A stretch of DNA of 64,000 nucleotides from an uncultured Actinomycetes bacterium (lineage in GTDB: Bacteria; Actinomycetota; Acidimicrobiia; Acidimicrobiales; RAAP-2): positions 1 to 64,000 of the forward strand of contig CAIKUQ010000044.1 in the NCBI GenBank assembly GCA_903830655.1, given 5' to 3'. Shown here piece after piece: positions 1 through 8,425 of the stretch. The position numbers were made by a program, and so were the translations under genes. Under the pieces are notes generated by a model that was not told the origin of the DNA, ran no database searches, and worked only from the letters and a program-made list of their open reading frames with translations. Numbering within the stretch: position 1 is the first letter of the stretch; each line of letters opens with the position of its first letter.

Positions 1-458
<458 letters not shown>

Positions 459-541
459 TTTGATGTTCGTGCTCGTTCTAAGACGCTCAAGGAGCCGGTA
501 ACGCCGGCCCTGAGTCCCCAAAGGGGCTCACAGCGCACAAT

Positions 542-658
542 TTCCGGTGGTTATGGCGGTGGAGATATACCTGTTCCCATTCCGAACACAGCAGTCAAGC
601 CCACCAGCGCCGATGGTACTTGGGGGTCCCCCTCTGGGAGAGTAGGTCGCCGCCGGAT
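542..658 (+). rRNA. rrf: 5S ribosomal RNA
   Basis: This is a typical bacterial 5S rRNA. The terminal stem pairs TCCGG at 543-547 with CCGGA at 653-657. The conserved CCCATTCCGAACACAG and GGGAGAGTAGGTCGCCGCC segments are present. It follows 23S after a spacer of about 83 bases in the usual 23S-5S order. No tRNA gene lies in the spacer or directly downstream. Ends are accurate to a few bases. Confidence 0.95.
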
Positions 659-664
659 TTCTTG

Positions 665-692
665 AAAAACCCCGCCGAAAGGCGGGGTTTTT
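665..692 (+). terminator. Rho-independent terminator of the rRNA operon
   Basis: AAAAACCCCGCC and GGCGGGGTTTTT form a perfect 12-bp stem around a GAAA tetraloop, ending in a T run just after 5S rRNA. It marks the end of the rRNA operon. Confidence 0.93.
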
Positions 693-806
693 CGCATTCA
701 CGACCTGAATCAGAATTTGGGATGTAGGGTATCAATGGGCGTGACAGGGGAGCAATTCTGCTGTGCACTGCAAACGACCCGAATCTCGGGCAGAAAAGAG
801 AAGACT

Positions 807-2444
807 ATGAAAAAGGCACTTATGTTGCGCAGCTTCCTAGCCGCATCAACCCTGTCCCTGGGCTCGGTCGCTTTGGCGGGATCCGCTGGAGCAACTAACT
901 TTACGCTCAGCATGTACGTCGGTACCAAAACTGACGCTGTCACCAATACGACAATTAGTACTTGGTTGTCGGATGCTCACAGCGCACCGACCTGGCAGGC
1001 CCTCACCGACGCGACGAATCCCACTTCCGGTGCACTCTACGCGGCGTATCTCGACTGCCACGCAGCCTCGAACACCGACTGCACCTTGCGTGAAACGGTT
1101 GCCACGTCGCTAGTGTCACAAACCTGGTTCTTTCAGTCGGTCGCTAAGGCCGCCATTGCGGGTGACCTTGCGGAGACCTACGGTTGCCTAATGGGTAATA
1201 CGACCGACTACACCTGCGCACTTGATGGCTATACCGTCGATTCGATGAGCGCTGCGGACGCACAATACGCGACGTACGATCTCACTAACCCGAATTCCGA
1301 GGTCGTTGCTGACCTCACCGCTGGTCCATCAGTGTGGGGTGCTTACTCTCGAGTTGTAATTAACTTCACTCAGCTGAAGGCTACCTACACCATTAGCCAA
1401 AGTTCCGGCGGCGCTATCAACACTGATTTGGACACCAACTTGAACATTGTTGGACGTGGCACTGGGAATACGGTTATTACTGGTGATGGCAACACCAACG
1501 CCTTTGTGCAGGACTACGGAACCGGCAATCCAAATTCGCTGTACCTGCAAGACATGACCTTTAAGGACTTCACGTACGCAGGGATCGGTAGCGTTATCGA
1601 GGCATCCGGAAATGCAACTACGACCTTGGTCAATGTGAGTTTCAAGGACAACGAGACCACCAATGGTTCGAATGGAACTGTCTTCTCAGGAGGAACCCTA
1701 AATGTAACGGGTGGATCGTTCATCAATAACATTACCGGTAATGGCGGTGCGATTTACATGTACAATGGAGATGCACTTAACATCACCGGGGTTGAATTTA
1801 GCGGAAACTCTGCCGATAACGGTCCCGGCGGAGCTATGTACGTGAACAATACGCCCTTTGCTATCGCTAACTCATCATTCGACCATAACTTCGCGAATGC
1901 CAATGACGATGGCGCGGCTTTCGCTCTCGGGGGCTCGACAGGCACGATCTATAACACGACCGTATTTCAAAACTCAGCAACTGCCTATGCAGCTATTTCG
2001 ATCTGGGGTTCCACGGTCACGCTTCTAAACGACACAATTGTGGGTAACCAGGCGATTCACGGTGCTGCTGGACTTCAGCTAAACAGTAGTGACACCATCA
2101 CGATGGGCTCTACTTTGTTGCTTGACAACATGACAGCTGGCGCCCAGGCGAACTGTTCGACATTTGCCAGCCCACTGGTCTTCACCTCTCTTGGGGGCAA
2201 TATAGTCTCTAAGGGTATGGCCGGCGGATGCCGTTTCGGTTCACACGACAAGTTCGTTACTAGCTACAAGTTAGGTAAGTACGGCTTCCACGGTGGAATG
2301 GCTCCAACAATCCCGCTGGTGGCTAAGAGCGTTGGAACGGCTTTTGCACCTCGTGCAACCTGCCAGACCAAGGATGCTCGAGGCGTTTCACGCGGTACTA
2401 CTGGTACGTGTGACGCTGGTGCTTACCAGGTGACTAAGAAGTAG
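807..2444 (+). CDS. Secreted right-handed beta-helix protein (choice-of-anchor Q type)
   Basis: 545 residues. ATG at 807 is chosen because a purine-rich AGAGAAG stretch precedes it and a clean signal peptide follows: KK start, hydrophobic core, cleavage near AGSAGA/TNF around residue 29. An upstream in-frame start at 717 would put 30 hydrophilic residues before this signal and is rejected. Residues about 170-440 are Asn/Thr/Gly-rich and contain beta-helix coils such as GGAIYMYNGDALNITG and GGAMYVNNTPFAIANSSF. A CTLRE motif near residue 100 and a DARGVSR...CDAGAYQ C-terminus resemble choice-of-anchor Q proteins. No LPXTG motif or C-terminal membrane anchor is seen. Probably an exported surface or adhesin-like protein; enzymatic activity cannot be inferred. 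Confidence 0.8.
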   Translation: MKKALMLRSFLAASTLSLGSVALAGSAGATNFTLSMYVGTKTDAVTNTTISTWLSDAHSAPTWQALTDATNPTSGALYAAYLDCHAASNTDCTLRETVATSLVSQTWFFQSVAKAAIAGDLAETYGCLMGNTTDYTCALDGYTVDSMSAADAQYATYDLTNPNSEVVADLTAGPSVWGAYSRVVINFTQLKATYTISQSSGGAINTDLDTNLNIVGRGTGNTVITGDGNTNAFVQDYGTGNPNSLYLQDMTFKDFTYAGIGSVIEASGNATTTLVNVSFKDNETTNGSNGTVFSGGTLNVTGGSFINNITGNGGAIYMYNGDALNITGVEFSGNSADNGPGGAMYVNNTPFAIANSSFDHNFANANDDGAAFALGGSTGTIYNTTVFQNSATAYAAISIWGSTVTLLNDTIVGNQAIHGAAGLQLNSSDTITMGSTLLLDNMTAGAQANCSTFASPLVFTSLGGNIVSKGMAGGCRFGSHDKFVTSYKLGKYGFHGGMAPTIPLVAKSVGTAFAPRATCQTKDARGVSRGTTGTCDAGAYQVTKK

Positions 2445-2465
2445 TTTCGCGCAGTTTCGTAGTAC

Positions 2466-2502
2466 CCAGGGCCCGACGAAAGTCGGGCCCTGGTTCATTT
2501 TC
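2466..2502 (+). terminator. Rho-independent terminator
   Basis: CCAGGGCCCGAC and GTCGGGCCCTGG form a perfect 12-bp stem around GAAA, followed by a T-rich tail (TTCATTTTCT). It ends the beta-helix protein transcript. The GAAA loop is shared with the rRNA terminator at 665-692. Confidence 0.9.
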
Positions 2503-2567
2503 TAGCCACGTTGCAACCGGGTGGCTTCGTGCGTGAACTCGGACAATGCTGGACGAGTCAAGTCCGT

Positions 2568-2581
2568 TAGACTGTATCCCC
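2568..2581 (+). promoter_or_regulatory. Candidate leaderless promoter of the TPR gene
   Basis: TAGACT at 2568-2573 lies 8 bases before the ATG. There is no Shine-Dalgarno sequence between them, so transcription would begin at or near the start codon. No convincing -35 element was seen. Confidence 0.5.
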
Positions 2582-3811
2582 ATGTCCCCGACCAACTCTT
2601 CGCCGCGATCTTCTGGTCGTAATGGACGCCCAGCGCGCGCAAGCTCTGGTCGCCCGGGTCAGGGAGGGCGACCCTCCACTTTAGGTCGCAGCTCGAGCGC
2701 CCGTTCGGGTGGTCGCTCATCGTCAAGCCGTGAAGGATACGCCGCGCGATCTCCAGAGGACCGCCCTCGTCGGAATGCCGATGACTGGTCACGGGACTCG
2801 AGAGGTTCTTCGGGGCGGCCGTCTAGTGGTGGCCGCAAGCCAAGCGGAAAAGGCACTCGCGGCGCGGCGCGTTTTGAGCGAACTCTCTCTCCAGAGGAAC
2901 AGAAACGCGCGAGCCGATCAGAGTCCGCTAAGTCGAAGGGGTGGGGGTCGGTTGCTCGAAAGGGCGCTATTCATATTGATGCCTCTGGCGGTGAGATGGC
3001 TCACTCGCAAAATCCCGACCTAACTCCAGATCCATTATCCAAGTGGATTGAGAACACCAAGCCCACCGGCACGCGAGCAGACGGTGAACAAGACAAGAAG
3101 CCTGCGTTTGTTCTCCCCGCTGACATCGCTGCCGATATCCGCAAAGCGTTTGTTGGTACGGTCTACATGCGCGAGAAAATGGTCACGTCGCTCACCCGCG
3201 CGACAGAAGCGTACGGCCGCCATCGCTACGAAGAGGCGTTGCGCCTAGCGCGCAGAGTAACTGAAGCTGTCCCGGGCGTTGGTGCTGCACGGGAGCTCGC
3301 TGGCTTATCGGCCTATCGCTCGGAGCAATGGAACTTGGCCAAGGCGAATTTGATGGCCCACTTTGCTATCACGCAAGACCCGCAATATTTGCCCCTAGTA
3401 ATGGATTGTGATCGAGCGCACCGTCGGTATCGTGGAGTCGTAAAGACCTTTGGGCTGCTGGAAGGCGCTGACCCTTCGGCAGAAGTAGTCGCCGAGGCTC
3501 GCATTGTGATGGCTGGCACCCTCGCGGATCAACGCAAATATGAAGAGGCCATTGAGCTCTTGACGCGTGCAGGGGCCGCCAAAGTGCTTAAAAATCCCTC
3601 CTTCCGTCACATTCGGCTTTGGTACGCATTGGCCGATATCTACGATCAGGCGGGGGACCACTCCAGCGCTCGCGAACTCTTCGCGCGTGTCGTAAAGGCC
3701 GAACCCACGGCCTATGACGCAAAGTACCGTTTGCAAGAGTTGGGTACCGGCGCCGCACAAAAGAACAGGAAACGGCGCACGATTCCCGTTTCCAAGAAAA
3801 AGGTTGACTAG
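2582..3811 (+). CDS. TPR-repeat protein with an Arg/Ser/Gly-rich N-terminal tail
   Basis: 409 residues from ATG 2582, chosen over the in-frame ATG at 2546 because a TAGACT hexamer sits 8 bases upstream and no ribosome binding site serves either start. Residues about 1-100 are low-complexity and rich in Arg, Ser, Gly and Pro, likely disordered and strongly basic. The C-terminal half (about 180-395) is helical and fits tetratricopeptide repeats, e.g. YEEALRLARRVTEAVPG and YEEAIELLTRAGAAK. The end is again basic (KNRKRRTIPVSKKK). TPRs mediate protein contacts and the basic tail could bind nucleic acid, but the function is unknown. It is followed 31 bases later by the aldolase gene. Confidence 0.75.
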   Translation: MSPTNSSPRSSGRNGRPARASSGRPGQGGRPSTLGRSSSARSGGRSSSSREGYAARSPEDRPRRNADDWSRDSRGSSGRPSSGGRKPSGKGTRGAARFERTLSPEEQKRASRSESAKSKGWGSVARKGAIHIDASGGEMAHSQNPDLTPDPLSKWIENTKPTGTRADGEQDKKPAFVLPADIAADIRKAFVGTVYMREKMVTSLTRATEAYGRHRYEEALRLARRVTEAVPGVGAARELAGLSAYRSEQWNLAKANLMAHFAITQDPQYLPLVMDCDRAHRRYRGVVKTFGLLEGADPSAEVVAEARIVMAGTLADQRKYEEAIELLTRAGAAKVLKNPSFRHIRLWYALADIYDQAGDHSSARELFARVVKAEPTAYDAKYRLQELGTGAAQKNRKRRTIPVSKKKVD

Positions 3812-3830
3812 AGCCCCATTGGCTGCCTTG

Positions 3831-3842
3831 TAGCATTGTTGC
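3831..3842 (+). promoter_or_regulatory. Candidate leaderless promoter of the aldolase gene
   Basis: TAGCAT at 3831-3836 lies exactly 6 bases before ATG 3843, with no Shine-Dalgarno sequence. A TTGACT at 3804-3809 resembles a -35 box, but its 21-base spacing is long. Confidence 0.55.
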
Positions 3843-4892
3843 ATGGATATTGCCGCACTTCTCGGAACGGAAGCGAGTTCGCTTCTTGATCACAAGGCCA
3901 CCGCATTCCCCAAGGAGATGCTCACCCTGCCTAGTCCTTCCTACGTGGGGGACACCTTTGCGATGACGGACCGTTCTCCTTCGGTGTTGCGCAATATGGG
4001 CTATTTGTTTAATCACGGTCGCCTTGGTGGCACCGGCTATCTTTCGATCCTTCCGGTCGATCAAGGAATTGAACATTCGGCGGCGGCGTCGTTCGCACCT
4101 AACCCAGAATATTTTGACCCGGCCCGACTGTGCGACTTAGCCATCGAAGCAGACTGCTCGGCGATTGCTTCCACCTATGGGACTCTCGCTAGCGTGTCGC
4201 GCAAGTATGTGCACCGCATCCCGTTCATCGTGAAAATCAACCACAACGATCTCTTTCGCTATCCCAACACCTACGACCAACGCATGTTCGTCACCGCGAA
4301 GCAAGCGGCCGACTTGGGCGCGACGGGAATCGGAGCGACTATTTACTTCGGGTCTGAGAACTCAGCCCGACAGATTGAAGAGGTGAGCGCCGCCTTCGCG
4401 CAAGCTCATGAATTGGGAATGGTGACCATTCTGTGGTGCTACACCCGCAATGACGCCTTTAAGACAGCCGAGAAGGACTACCACGTTGCCGCCGACCTTA
4501 CGGGCCAGGCCAACCACTTGGGCGTCACCATTGGTGCGGACATCATTAAGCAAAAGCAGCCCGAAAACAACGGCGGCTACAACGCGGTCAAGTTTGGCAA
4601 AACCAACCCGAAGGTCTACAGCGAACTGACAACCGACAATCCGATTGATCTCACCCGCTGGCAGGTAGTGAATTGCTACTCAGGCCGTATTGGCCTGATC
4701 AACTCTGGTGGCGAGGCCAAGGGTTCAGACGACCTCGCATCGGCCGTTCGCACGGCGGTCATCAACAAGCGAGCGGGCGGCATGGGACTTATTCTGGGCC
4801 GTAAGGCCTTCCAGCGTCCTATGAACGAAGGTGCGGCACTCGTGAACGCCGTCCAGGATGTCTTCCTCGATTCCAGTATCACCATTGCCTAA
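3843..4892 (+). CDS. fbaB: Fructose-bisphosphate aldolase, class I (DhnA/FbaB type)
   Basis: 349 residues, close to the usual length of E. coli FbaB. Expected reaction: reversible cleavage of fructose 1,6-bisphosphate to dihydroxyacetone phosphate and glyceraldehyde 3-phosphate in the cytoplasm, through a Schiff-base lysine. Family signatures include [13 protein letters not shown] near residue 60, [11 protein letters not shown] near 125, [14 protein letters not shown] near 160 and [10 protein letters not shown] near 225, where the lysines fit the catalytic strands of this barrel. The C-terminus ([15 protein letters not shown]) matches the phosphate-binding end. The start is probably leaderless. 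The 3' end overlaps pgsA by 35 bases, implying translational coupling. It is the only aldolase in the window. Confidence 0.9.
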   Translation: MDIAALLGTEASSLLDHKATAFPKEMLTLPSPSYVGDTFAMTDRSPSVLRNMGYLFNHGRLGGTGYLSILPVDQGIEHSAAASFAPNPEYFDPARLCDLAIEADCSAIASTYGTLASVSRKYVHRIPFIVKINHNDLFRYPNTYDQRMFVTAKQAADLGATGIGATIYFGSENSARQIEEVSAAFAQAHELGMVTILWCYTRNDAFKTAEKDYHVAADLTGQANHLGVTIGADIIKQKQPENNGGYNAVKFGKTNPKVYSELTTDNPIDLTRWQVVNCYSGRIGLINSGGEAKGSDDLASAVRTAVINKRAGGMGLILGRKAFQRPMNEGAALVNAVQDVFLDSSITIA

Positions 4893-5493
4893 CTCGGCTG
4901 TTCCGGACGCTGGATGGCGTACGTGGGCGAATGCGATCACTATGGTTCGCTTGGCGTTTATCCCAGTCTTTTGGTGGTTATTGTTCGCAACGGGGCACCG
5001 AGCGGTAGCCGCGTGGTTGCTTGGAGTGCTGGGTGCCACCGATTGGATTGACGGATACGTCGCCAGGCGCCTAAACCAAGTGTCCACTATCGGAAAAGTC
5101 CTTGACCCGTCAGCGGACCGGCTGCTCACCGTTTCTGGCTTGGTGGGCGTGGCTGTCGCGGGGGGCGTGCCGTGGTGGTTTGCGGGGATCTGTCTCGTTC
5201 GAGAGATTCTCGTGATTTCGCTCACTTTGGCGCTGGCCTCGCTCGGGGCCGCACGAATTGACGTTCTGTGGTGGGGAAAGGTGTCCACTTTCGCACTACT
5301 CGCTACCTTCCCTCTCTTTTTACTCTCCTCTCAAGCCCACCACCTCCCGCTCCAGGGTTGGCAAACAGCATTACGAGCCATCACCTGGGTCGTGGGCCTA
5401 GCTGGTTTAGGGCTTTCTTGGGGCGTATTTTTCGGATACATTCGCCCGGCCCGCGAAGCGCTCTCCGCTGGGCGCCGGGGTCGCCAGGTTTAG
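4858..5493 (+). CDS. pgsA: CDP-diacylglycerol-glycerol-3-phosphate 3-phosphatidyltransferase (PgsA family)
   Basis: 211 residues. An integral membrane CDP-alcohol phosphatidyltransferase: the signature D-G-x2-A-R-x8-G-x3-D-x3-D is intact as [23 protein letters not shown] near residues 64-86. Four to six hydrophobic segments are visible (e.g. [33 protein letters not shown]). It would make phosphatidylglycerol phosphate, although family members using inositol phosphate or other alcohols cannot be excluded by motif alone. The start overlaps the aldolase 3' end; no better downstream start exists before the first membrane segment. Its place before gcvH matches the mycobacterial pgsA2-gcvH region. 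Confidence 0.85.
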   Translation: MSSSIPVSPLPNSAVPDAGWRTWANAITMVRLAFIPVFWWLLFATGHRAVAAWLLGVLGATDWIDGYVARRLNQVSTIGKVLDPSADRLLTVSGLVGVAVAGGVPWWFAGICLVREILVISLTLALASLGAARIDVLWWGKVSTFALLATFPLFLLSSQAHHLPLQGWQTALRAITWVVGLAGLGLSWGVFFGYIRPAREALSAGRRGRQV

Positions 5494-5506
5494 TAAATTG
5501 GTACCT
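5494..5506 (+). promoter_or_regulatory. Candidate leaderless promoter of gcvH
   Basis: The AT-rich TAGTAAATT at 5491-5499 contains TAAATT ending 7 bases before ATG 5507. No Shine-Dalgarno sequence precedes the ATG. The element overlaps the pgsA stop codon (TAG 5491-5493). Confidence 0.45.
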
Positions 5507-5887
5507 ATGCAAATTCCCGCCGAACTTCACTATTCTTCCGACCACGAGTGGGCGAGGGCCGTTGATCTAGTTATCCGAATTGGCATCACCGACTACGCAC
5601 AAGACGCACTCGGAGATGTTGTGTTCGTGGACCTACCCAAGATCGGATCGTCGGTGGTTGCGGGAGGACAGGTCGGTGAAGTGGAATCCACTAAGTCGGT
5701 GTCTGAGATTTACGCGCCAGTGTCGGGTACGGTCACCGCTATTAACGAAGCCCTCAACGCCGCGCCCGAACTGCTCAACACTGCTCCGTACGAGGATGGC
5801 TGGATTTGTGAACTGACGGTCTCGTCACTCGATGACTTCAACGCCCTACTTTCCGCGGACGCGTACGCTCAATTGACGAACAATTAG
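5507..5887 (+). CDS. gcvH: Glycine cleavage system H protein
   Basis: 126 residues, normal family length. It carries the lipoyl arm that shuttles the aminomethyl group between P, T and L proteins. The lipoylated lysine is K63 in GEVESTKSVSEIYAPVSG, the canonical context and position. The N-terminus (HYSSDHEWAR) and DALGDVVFVDLP are typical. ATG 5507 is preferred to the in-frame TTG at 5498 because the protein then begins as other H proteins do. It lies 3 bases before the FHA gene; the T and P subunits are about 9 kb downstream on the same strand. Confidence 0.95.
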   Translation: MQIPAELHYSSDHEWARAVDLVIRIGITDYAQDALGDVVFVDLPKIGSSVVAGGQVGEVESTKSVSEIYAPVSGTVTAINEALNAAPELLNTAPYEDGWICELTVSSLDDFNALLSADAYAQLTNN

Positions 5888-5890
5888 TCA

Positions 5891-6358
5891 ATGATGAATT
5901 GTCGACGCTGCGGGGAAATACTAAACGCCAACGCAAATTTTTGTTGGAGCTGTGGAGCTAACCAGTCTGAATCGAGCGCGCCCGACACCCAAGCCGTTCC
6001 GGTCGTGAGCTTCCCCGAGGGATCGGCGCGTGGTGTTAATACCGGACCCAAGGGAAGTCACGGGGACGAGTTGGTGCTGGTGACTGGCCTCGAAGCGGGC
6101 ACACGTTTTGAGCTCGCCGCGAGCATTTCGAGTGCGGGTCGGGACGAAAAGTGTGAAATTCTGCTCGACGACATCTCGGTGTCCCGTATTCATGCGGAAT
6201 TTGCACGGACGGCGAATGGACGTATTGCGCTGCGTGACCTAAATTCTCTGAACGGTACTTACGTCAATGGATCGCGGGTGGAGTCAGCCACTCTTGGTTC
6301 GGGTGACGAGGTCCAAATCGGGAAATACAAATTGGTCTTTTGGGAGGCGTCGAAATGA
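5891..6358 (+). CDS. Zinc-ribbon FHA-domain protein (GarA-position homologue)
   Basis: 155 residues. The N-terminus has a CxxC...CxxC zinc ribbon (CRRCGEIL...CWSCGA, residues 4-22). A linker follows, then an FHA domain at about 75-152 with the phosphothreonine-binding signatures GRDEKCEILLDDISVSRIHAEF and LNSLNGTYVNG. Gene order gcvH-FHA-MerR-DUF151 equals the mycobacterial Rv1826-Rv1829 order, where the FHA protein is GarA, a regulator of glutamate and 2-oxoglutarate metabolism. Unlike GarA, no ETTS-like phospho-switch threonines are seen at the N-terminus; the zinc ribbon takes that place. Whether it has GarA function is inference. Start is ATG 5891 or 5894. The stop overlaps the next start (ATGA). 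Confidence 0.85.
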   Translation: MMNCRRCGEILNANANFCWSCGANQSESSAPDTQAVPVVSFPEGSARGVNTGPKGSHGDELVLVTGLEAGTRFELAASISSAGRDEKCEILLDDISVSRIHAEFARTANGRIALRDLNSLNGTYVNGSRVESATLGSGDEVQIGKYKLVFWEASK

Positions 6359-7161
6359 GCCAAGCGAATCTACTTCGCATTGGAGAGGTGCATGCGGCGC
6401 TGCGTGCGGAGTTCCCCGAGATCGAGTTATCCAAGATCCGGTACTACGAAGAACAAGGCCTCGTAGAGCCCCAGCGATCACGCAAGGGTTATCGCCTCTA
6501 TTCCGATCGCAATGTTGATTGTCTGCGCGAGGCCTTTCGCCTCACGACCAAGGAAAATGTTTCACTGCGCAATGCGCGACTGCGCTTGATTGACTTGGGT
6601 CTGCTGGACCAGACCACAGTTCCGGTGGCGGCTCGGCGCGCTGCTCGAGAGGCGGTCTCGGCCTCGGTTAGTGCCGCGGTGCCTGAAACTACTGGGGAGA
6701 GCAAGCCCAGGATCTCACCACAATCCCTCGAAGGAGTGGCGACTCCGCCCGCCGATCTCTTCTCAATCGTTCCCGAAAATGCAACATCTTTTACCCACGA
6801 GCAAATCCGTTCCATGACCGGGTTGCTAGACGAAGAATTGGCTGAATTGGTCCTGAGCGGTGTTCTCCAGCCAAAAACCTCTCTAGGTGTTCCCTCCTAT
6901 TCGGCCTCAGATTTGACGATGGCGGCGCTGTCTCGCAAGCTGTTGGCCCGAGGTGTGGATGTTCGACTTCTGAGTTCGGTCCGGCGCAGCGCTGAACGTG
7001 AAGTGGGCGTGATTGAGGATATGACCTTGGCGATCCGCGAAAACGCCGGCCTGCAGTCGGTTGATACGGTTCGAGCCCAGGTTTCCGAAGTTGCCTCGGA
7101 CGTGGCTCAGCTACGAACCGCATTATTTGGCCGAGCCCTTTCTCAGTATCTAGGGAAGTAG
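6355..7161 (+). CDS. ftsR: MerR-family regulator, FtsR-like
   Basis: 268 residues from ATG 6355, preceded by a strong GGGAGG at 6341-6346 and overlapping the FHA stop as ATGA. The N-terminus is a MerR winged helix (LRIGEVHAALRAEF, then IELSKIRYYEEQGLVEP and RKGYRLYSDRNVDCLREAF). A second MerR-like helix set follows after about residue 145 (FTHEQIRSMTGLLDEELAELVLSGVLQP). Rv1828 and corynebacterial FtsR share this position and layout; FtsR activates ftsZ. The gene symbol is given on synteny and architecture and is tentative. No ftsZ lies in the window. Confidence 0.75.
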   Translation: MSQANLLRIGEVHAALRAEFPEIELSKIRYYEEQGLVEPQRSRKGYRLYSDRNVDCLREAFRLTTKENVSLRNARLRLIDLGLLDQTTVPVAARRAAREAVSASVSAAVPETTGESKPRISPQSLEGVATPPADLFSIVPENATSFTHEQIRSMTGLLDEELAELVLSGVLQPKTSLGVPSYSASDLTMAALSRKLLARGVDVRLLSSVRRSAEREVGVIEDMTLAIRENAGLQSVDTVRAQVSEVASDVAQLRTALFGRALSQYLGK

Positions 7162-7189
7162 TTCTGGTCCGAATTGACCTCCACGGGTC

Positions 7190-7201
7190 TAGGCTTTAAG
7201 C
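7190..7201 (+). promoter_or_regulatory. Candidate leaderless promoter of the DUF151 gene
   Basis: TAGGCT at 7190-7195 lies exactly 6 bases before ATG 7202, with no Shine-Dalgarno sequence. Confidence 0.55.
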
Positions 7202-7720
7202 ATGGTCCAGGTTTTAGTTAGAGCATTGCGGGTCGGGGGAGCCTCCACCGCGGCCATCGTGCTCCAAGAAGCCGGTGGCTCTCGAATCCTCCAGATTCAC
7301 ATTGGAGCGCCAGAAGCGGCTCTGATTGGTTACGCCATCCAAGAACTGAAGACCCCTCGACCGATGACCCATGATGTGATGATTTCGCTCGCGGAGTTGC
7401 AGGGCGGCGAAATTGTAGAGGTTGAAATTACGGGCTTGGTCGGAAATACCTTTATGGCCGAACTCCGACTCAAACTCAATGACAAGGTTGAAGTACTTTC
7501 AATCCGCCCCAGCGACGCAATTGCGGTGGCCATTCGCGCCCAGGTCCCTCTCGGGGTGAGCGCTGATCTGCTCGATTTCGCCGGAACTGACCTCGAAGAC
7601 GAGTTCGATGAAACCGAGGCCCAGACCCAGCTCCAAGTCGAAGATATTGATGAAGGGGCACTCATCTCCGAACTTCGGGATTTTCTTGAAAGCGTCAACC
7701 CAGAAGATTTCAAACCGTGA
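7202..7720 (+). CDS. Bifunctional nuclease family protein (DUF151)
   Basis: 172 residues. The DUF151 core spans about residues 20-130: ILQIHIGAPEAALIGYAIQ, PRPMTHDVMISLAELQGGEI and LSIRPSDAIAVAIRAQVPL are hallmark segments. An acidic C-terminal tail follows, rich in Glu and Asp. Family members have been described as DNase/RNase in plants, but bacterial roles are poorly defined. It is the counterpart of Rv1829 in the conserved block. The stop overlaps the GTG start of the next gene (GTGA), so the two are probably co-translated. Confidence 0.85.
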   Translation: MVQVLVRALRVGGASTAAIVLQEAGGSRILQIHIGAPEAALIGYAIQELKTPRPMTHDVMISLAELQGGEIVEVEITGLVGNTFMAELRLKLNDKVEVLSIRPSDAIAVAIRAQVPLGVSADLLDFAGTDLEDEFDETEAQTQLQVEDIDEGALISELRDFLESVNPEDFKP

Positions 7721-8289
7721 GTCGTGGCCTAAAGTCGTTGGCGATATTTTTCGCGGTTGTGGTGATTTTTAGCCTTAGCCATCACACTCTGGGCCCAATT
7801 GGCACGACGACCACCACAAGTCTGCCCGAGACAACGACTACGACCTATACGTCAACCTGTGTACCGGGTGACCTCACGGCGGTCGATATGGGCGGGCAGG
7901 GAGCTGCGGGGACGGTTTACGGGCAGATTGGGATTACCAAAAATTCTGGGGCGAGTTGCGTACTGTACGGATACGCCCTTGTCACCTACCAAGATGGATA
8001 CGGCACGGTACTGCCGATTCACATTAGCCATTCGCCAGTTGATCACTTAGCCTTTTTCGCCGATCCTTCCGCGAATAAGTTGCCCACTATGGTGCGCATG
8101 TCGATTGGCTCAGTGGCAAAAATTGATTATTCGTACAGCGATGTCTCGACCTCCAGTAGCGGATGCGTTACGGTGACCCAGGTGTCACTGCAATTGCGCA
8201 TGGGCGCTACAACGATTCCAGTGAAGCTGCGGACCACAGGCACTTTTGCGCCCTGCGGGGGAAAAACTTTAATCAGCCCCTATTTCTAG
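7717..8289 (+). CDS. Exported DUF4232-type protein
   Basis: 190 residues from GTG 7717, overlapping the previous stop. It has an N-terminal membrane or signal segment (SLAIFFAVVVIFSLSHH), then a Thr-rich linker of about 20 residues typical of surface proteins, then a domain with two cysteine pairs. The pattern CVPGDLTAV...QGAAGTVYGQIGITKNSGASCVLYGYALV fits DUF4232 domains of actinobacterial lipoproteins and secreted proteins. No lipobox is visible. Function unknown. It is the last gene of the block before a 136-base gap at 8290-8425. Confidence 0.65.
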   Translation: MSRGLKSLAIFFAVVVIFSLSHHTLGPIGTTTTTSLPETTTTTYTSTCVPGDLTAVDMGGQGAAGTVYGQIGITKNSGASCVLYGYALVTYQDGYGTVLPIHISHSPVDHLAFFADPSANKLPTMVRMSIGSVAKIDYSYSDVSTSSSGCVTVTQVSLQLRMGATTIPVKLRTTGTFAPCGGKTLISPYF

Positions 8290-8425
8290 GCTTAATCGAC
8301 ACTTTACCCTTGGGTAGATAAAACCTATTTTCAGCGTGTTTGGCACTAGGTTTTTGTTGGTTCTTTGATCAGTCTCCAAGGTGGAGCCGTGATGCACTGG
8401 ACTATCTCGTTTTGAGAGGAGAAAC

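Noticed and set aside
3395-4076. Long minus-strand frames over the TPR and aldolase genes
   Set aside because: No family signature or ribosome binding site; they run through two genes with strong homology signals.
8290-8425. Possible glycine riboswitch in the leader of the first permease
   Set aside because: Only a small CTCCA/TGGAG hairpin is seen; the conserved glycine-aptamer core was not found.
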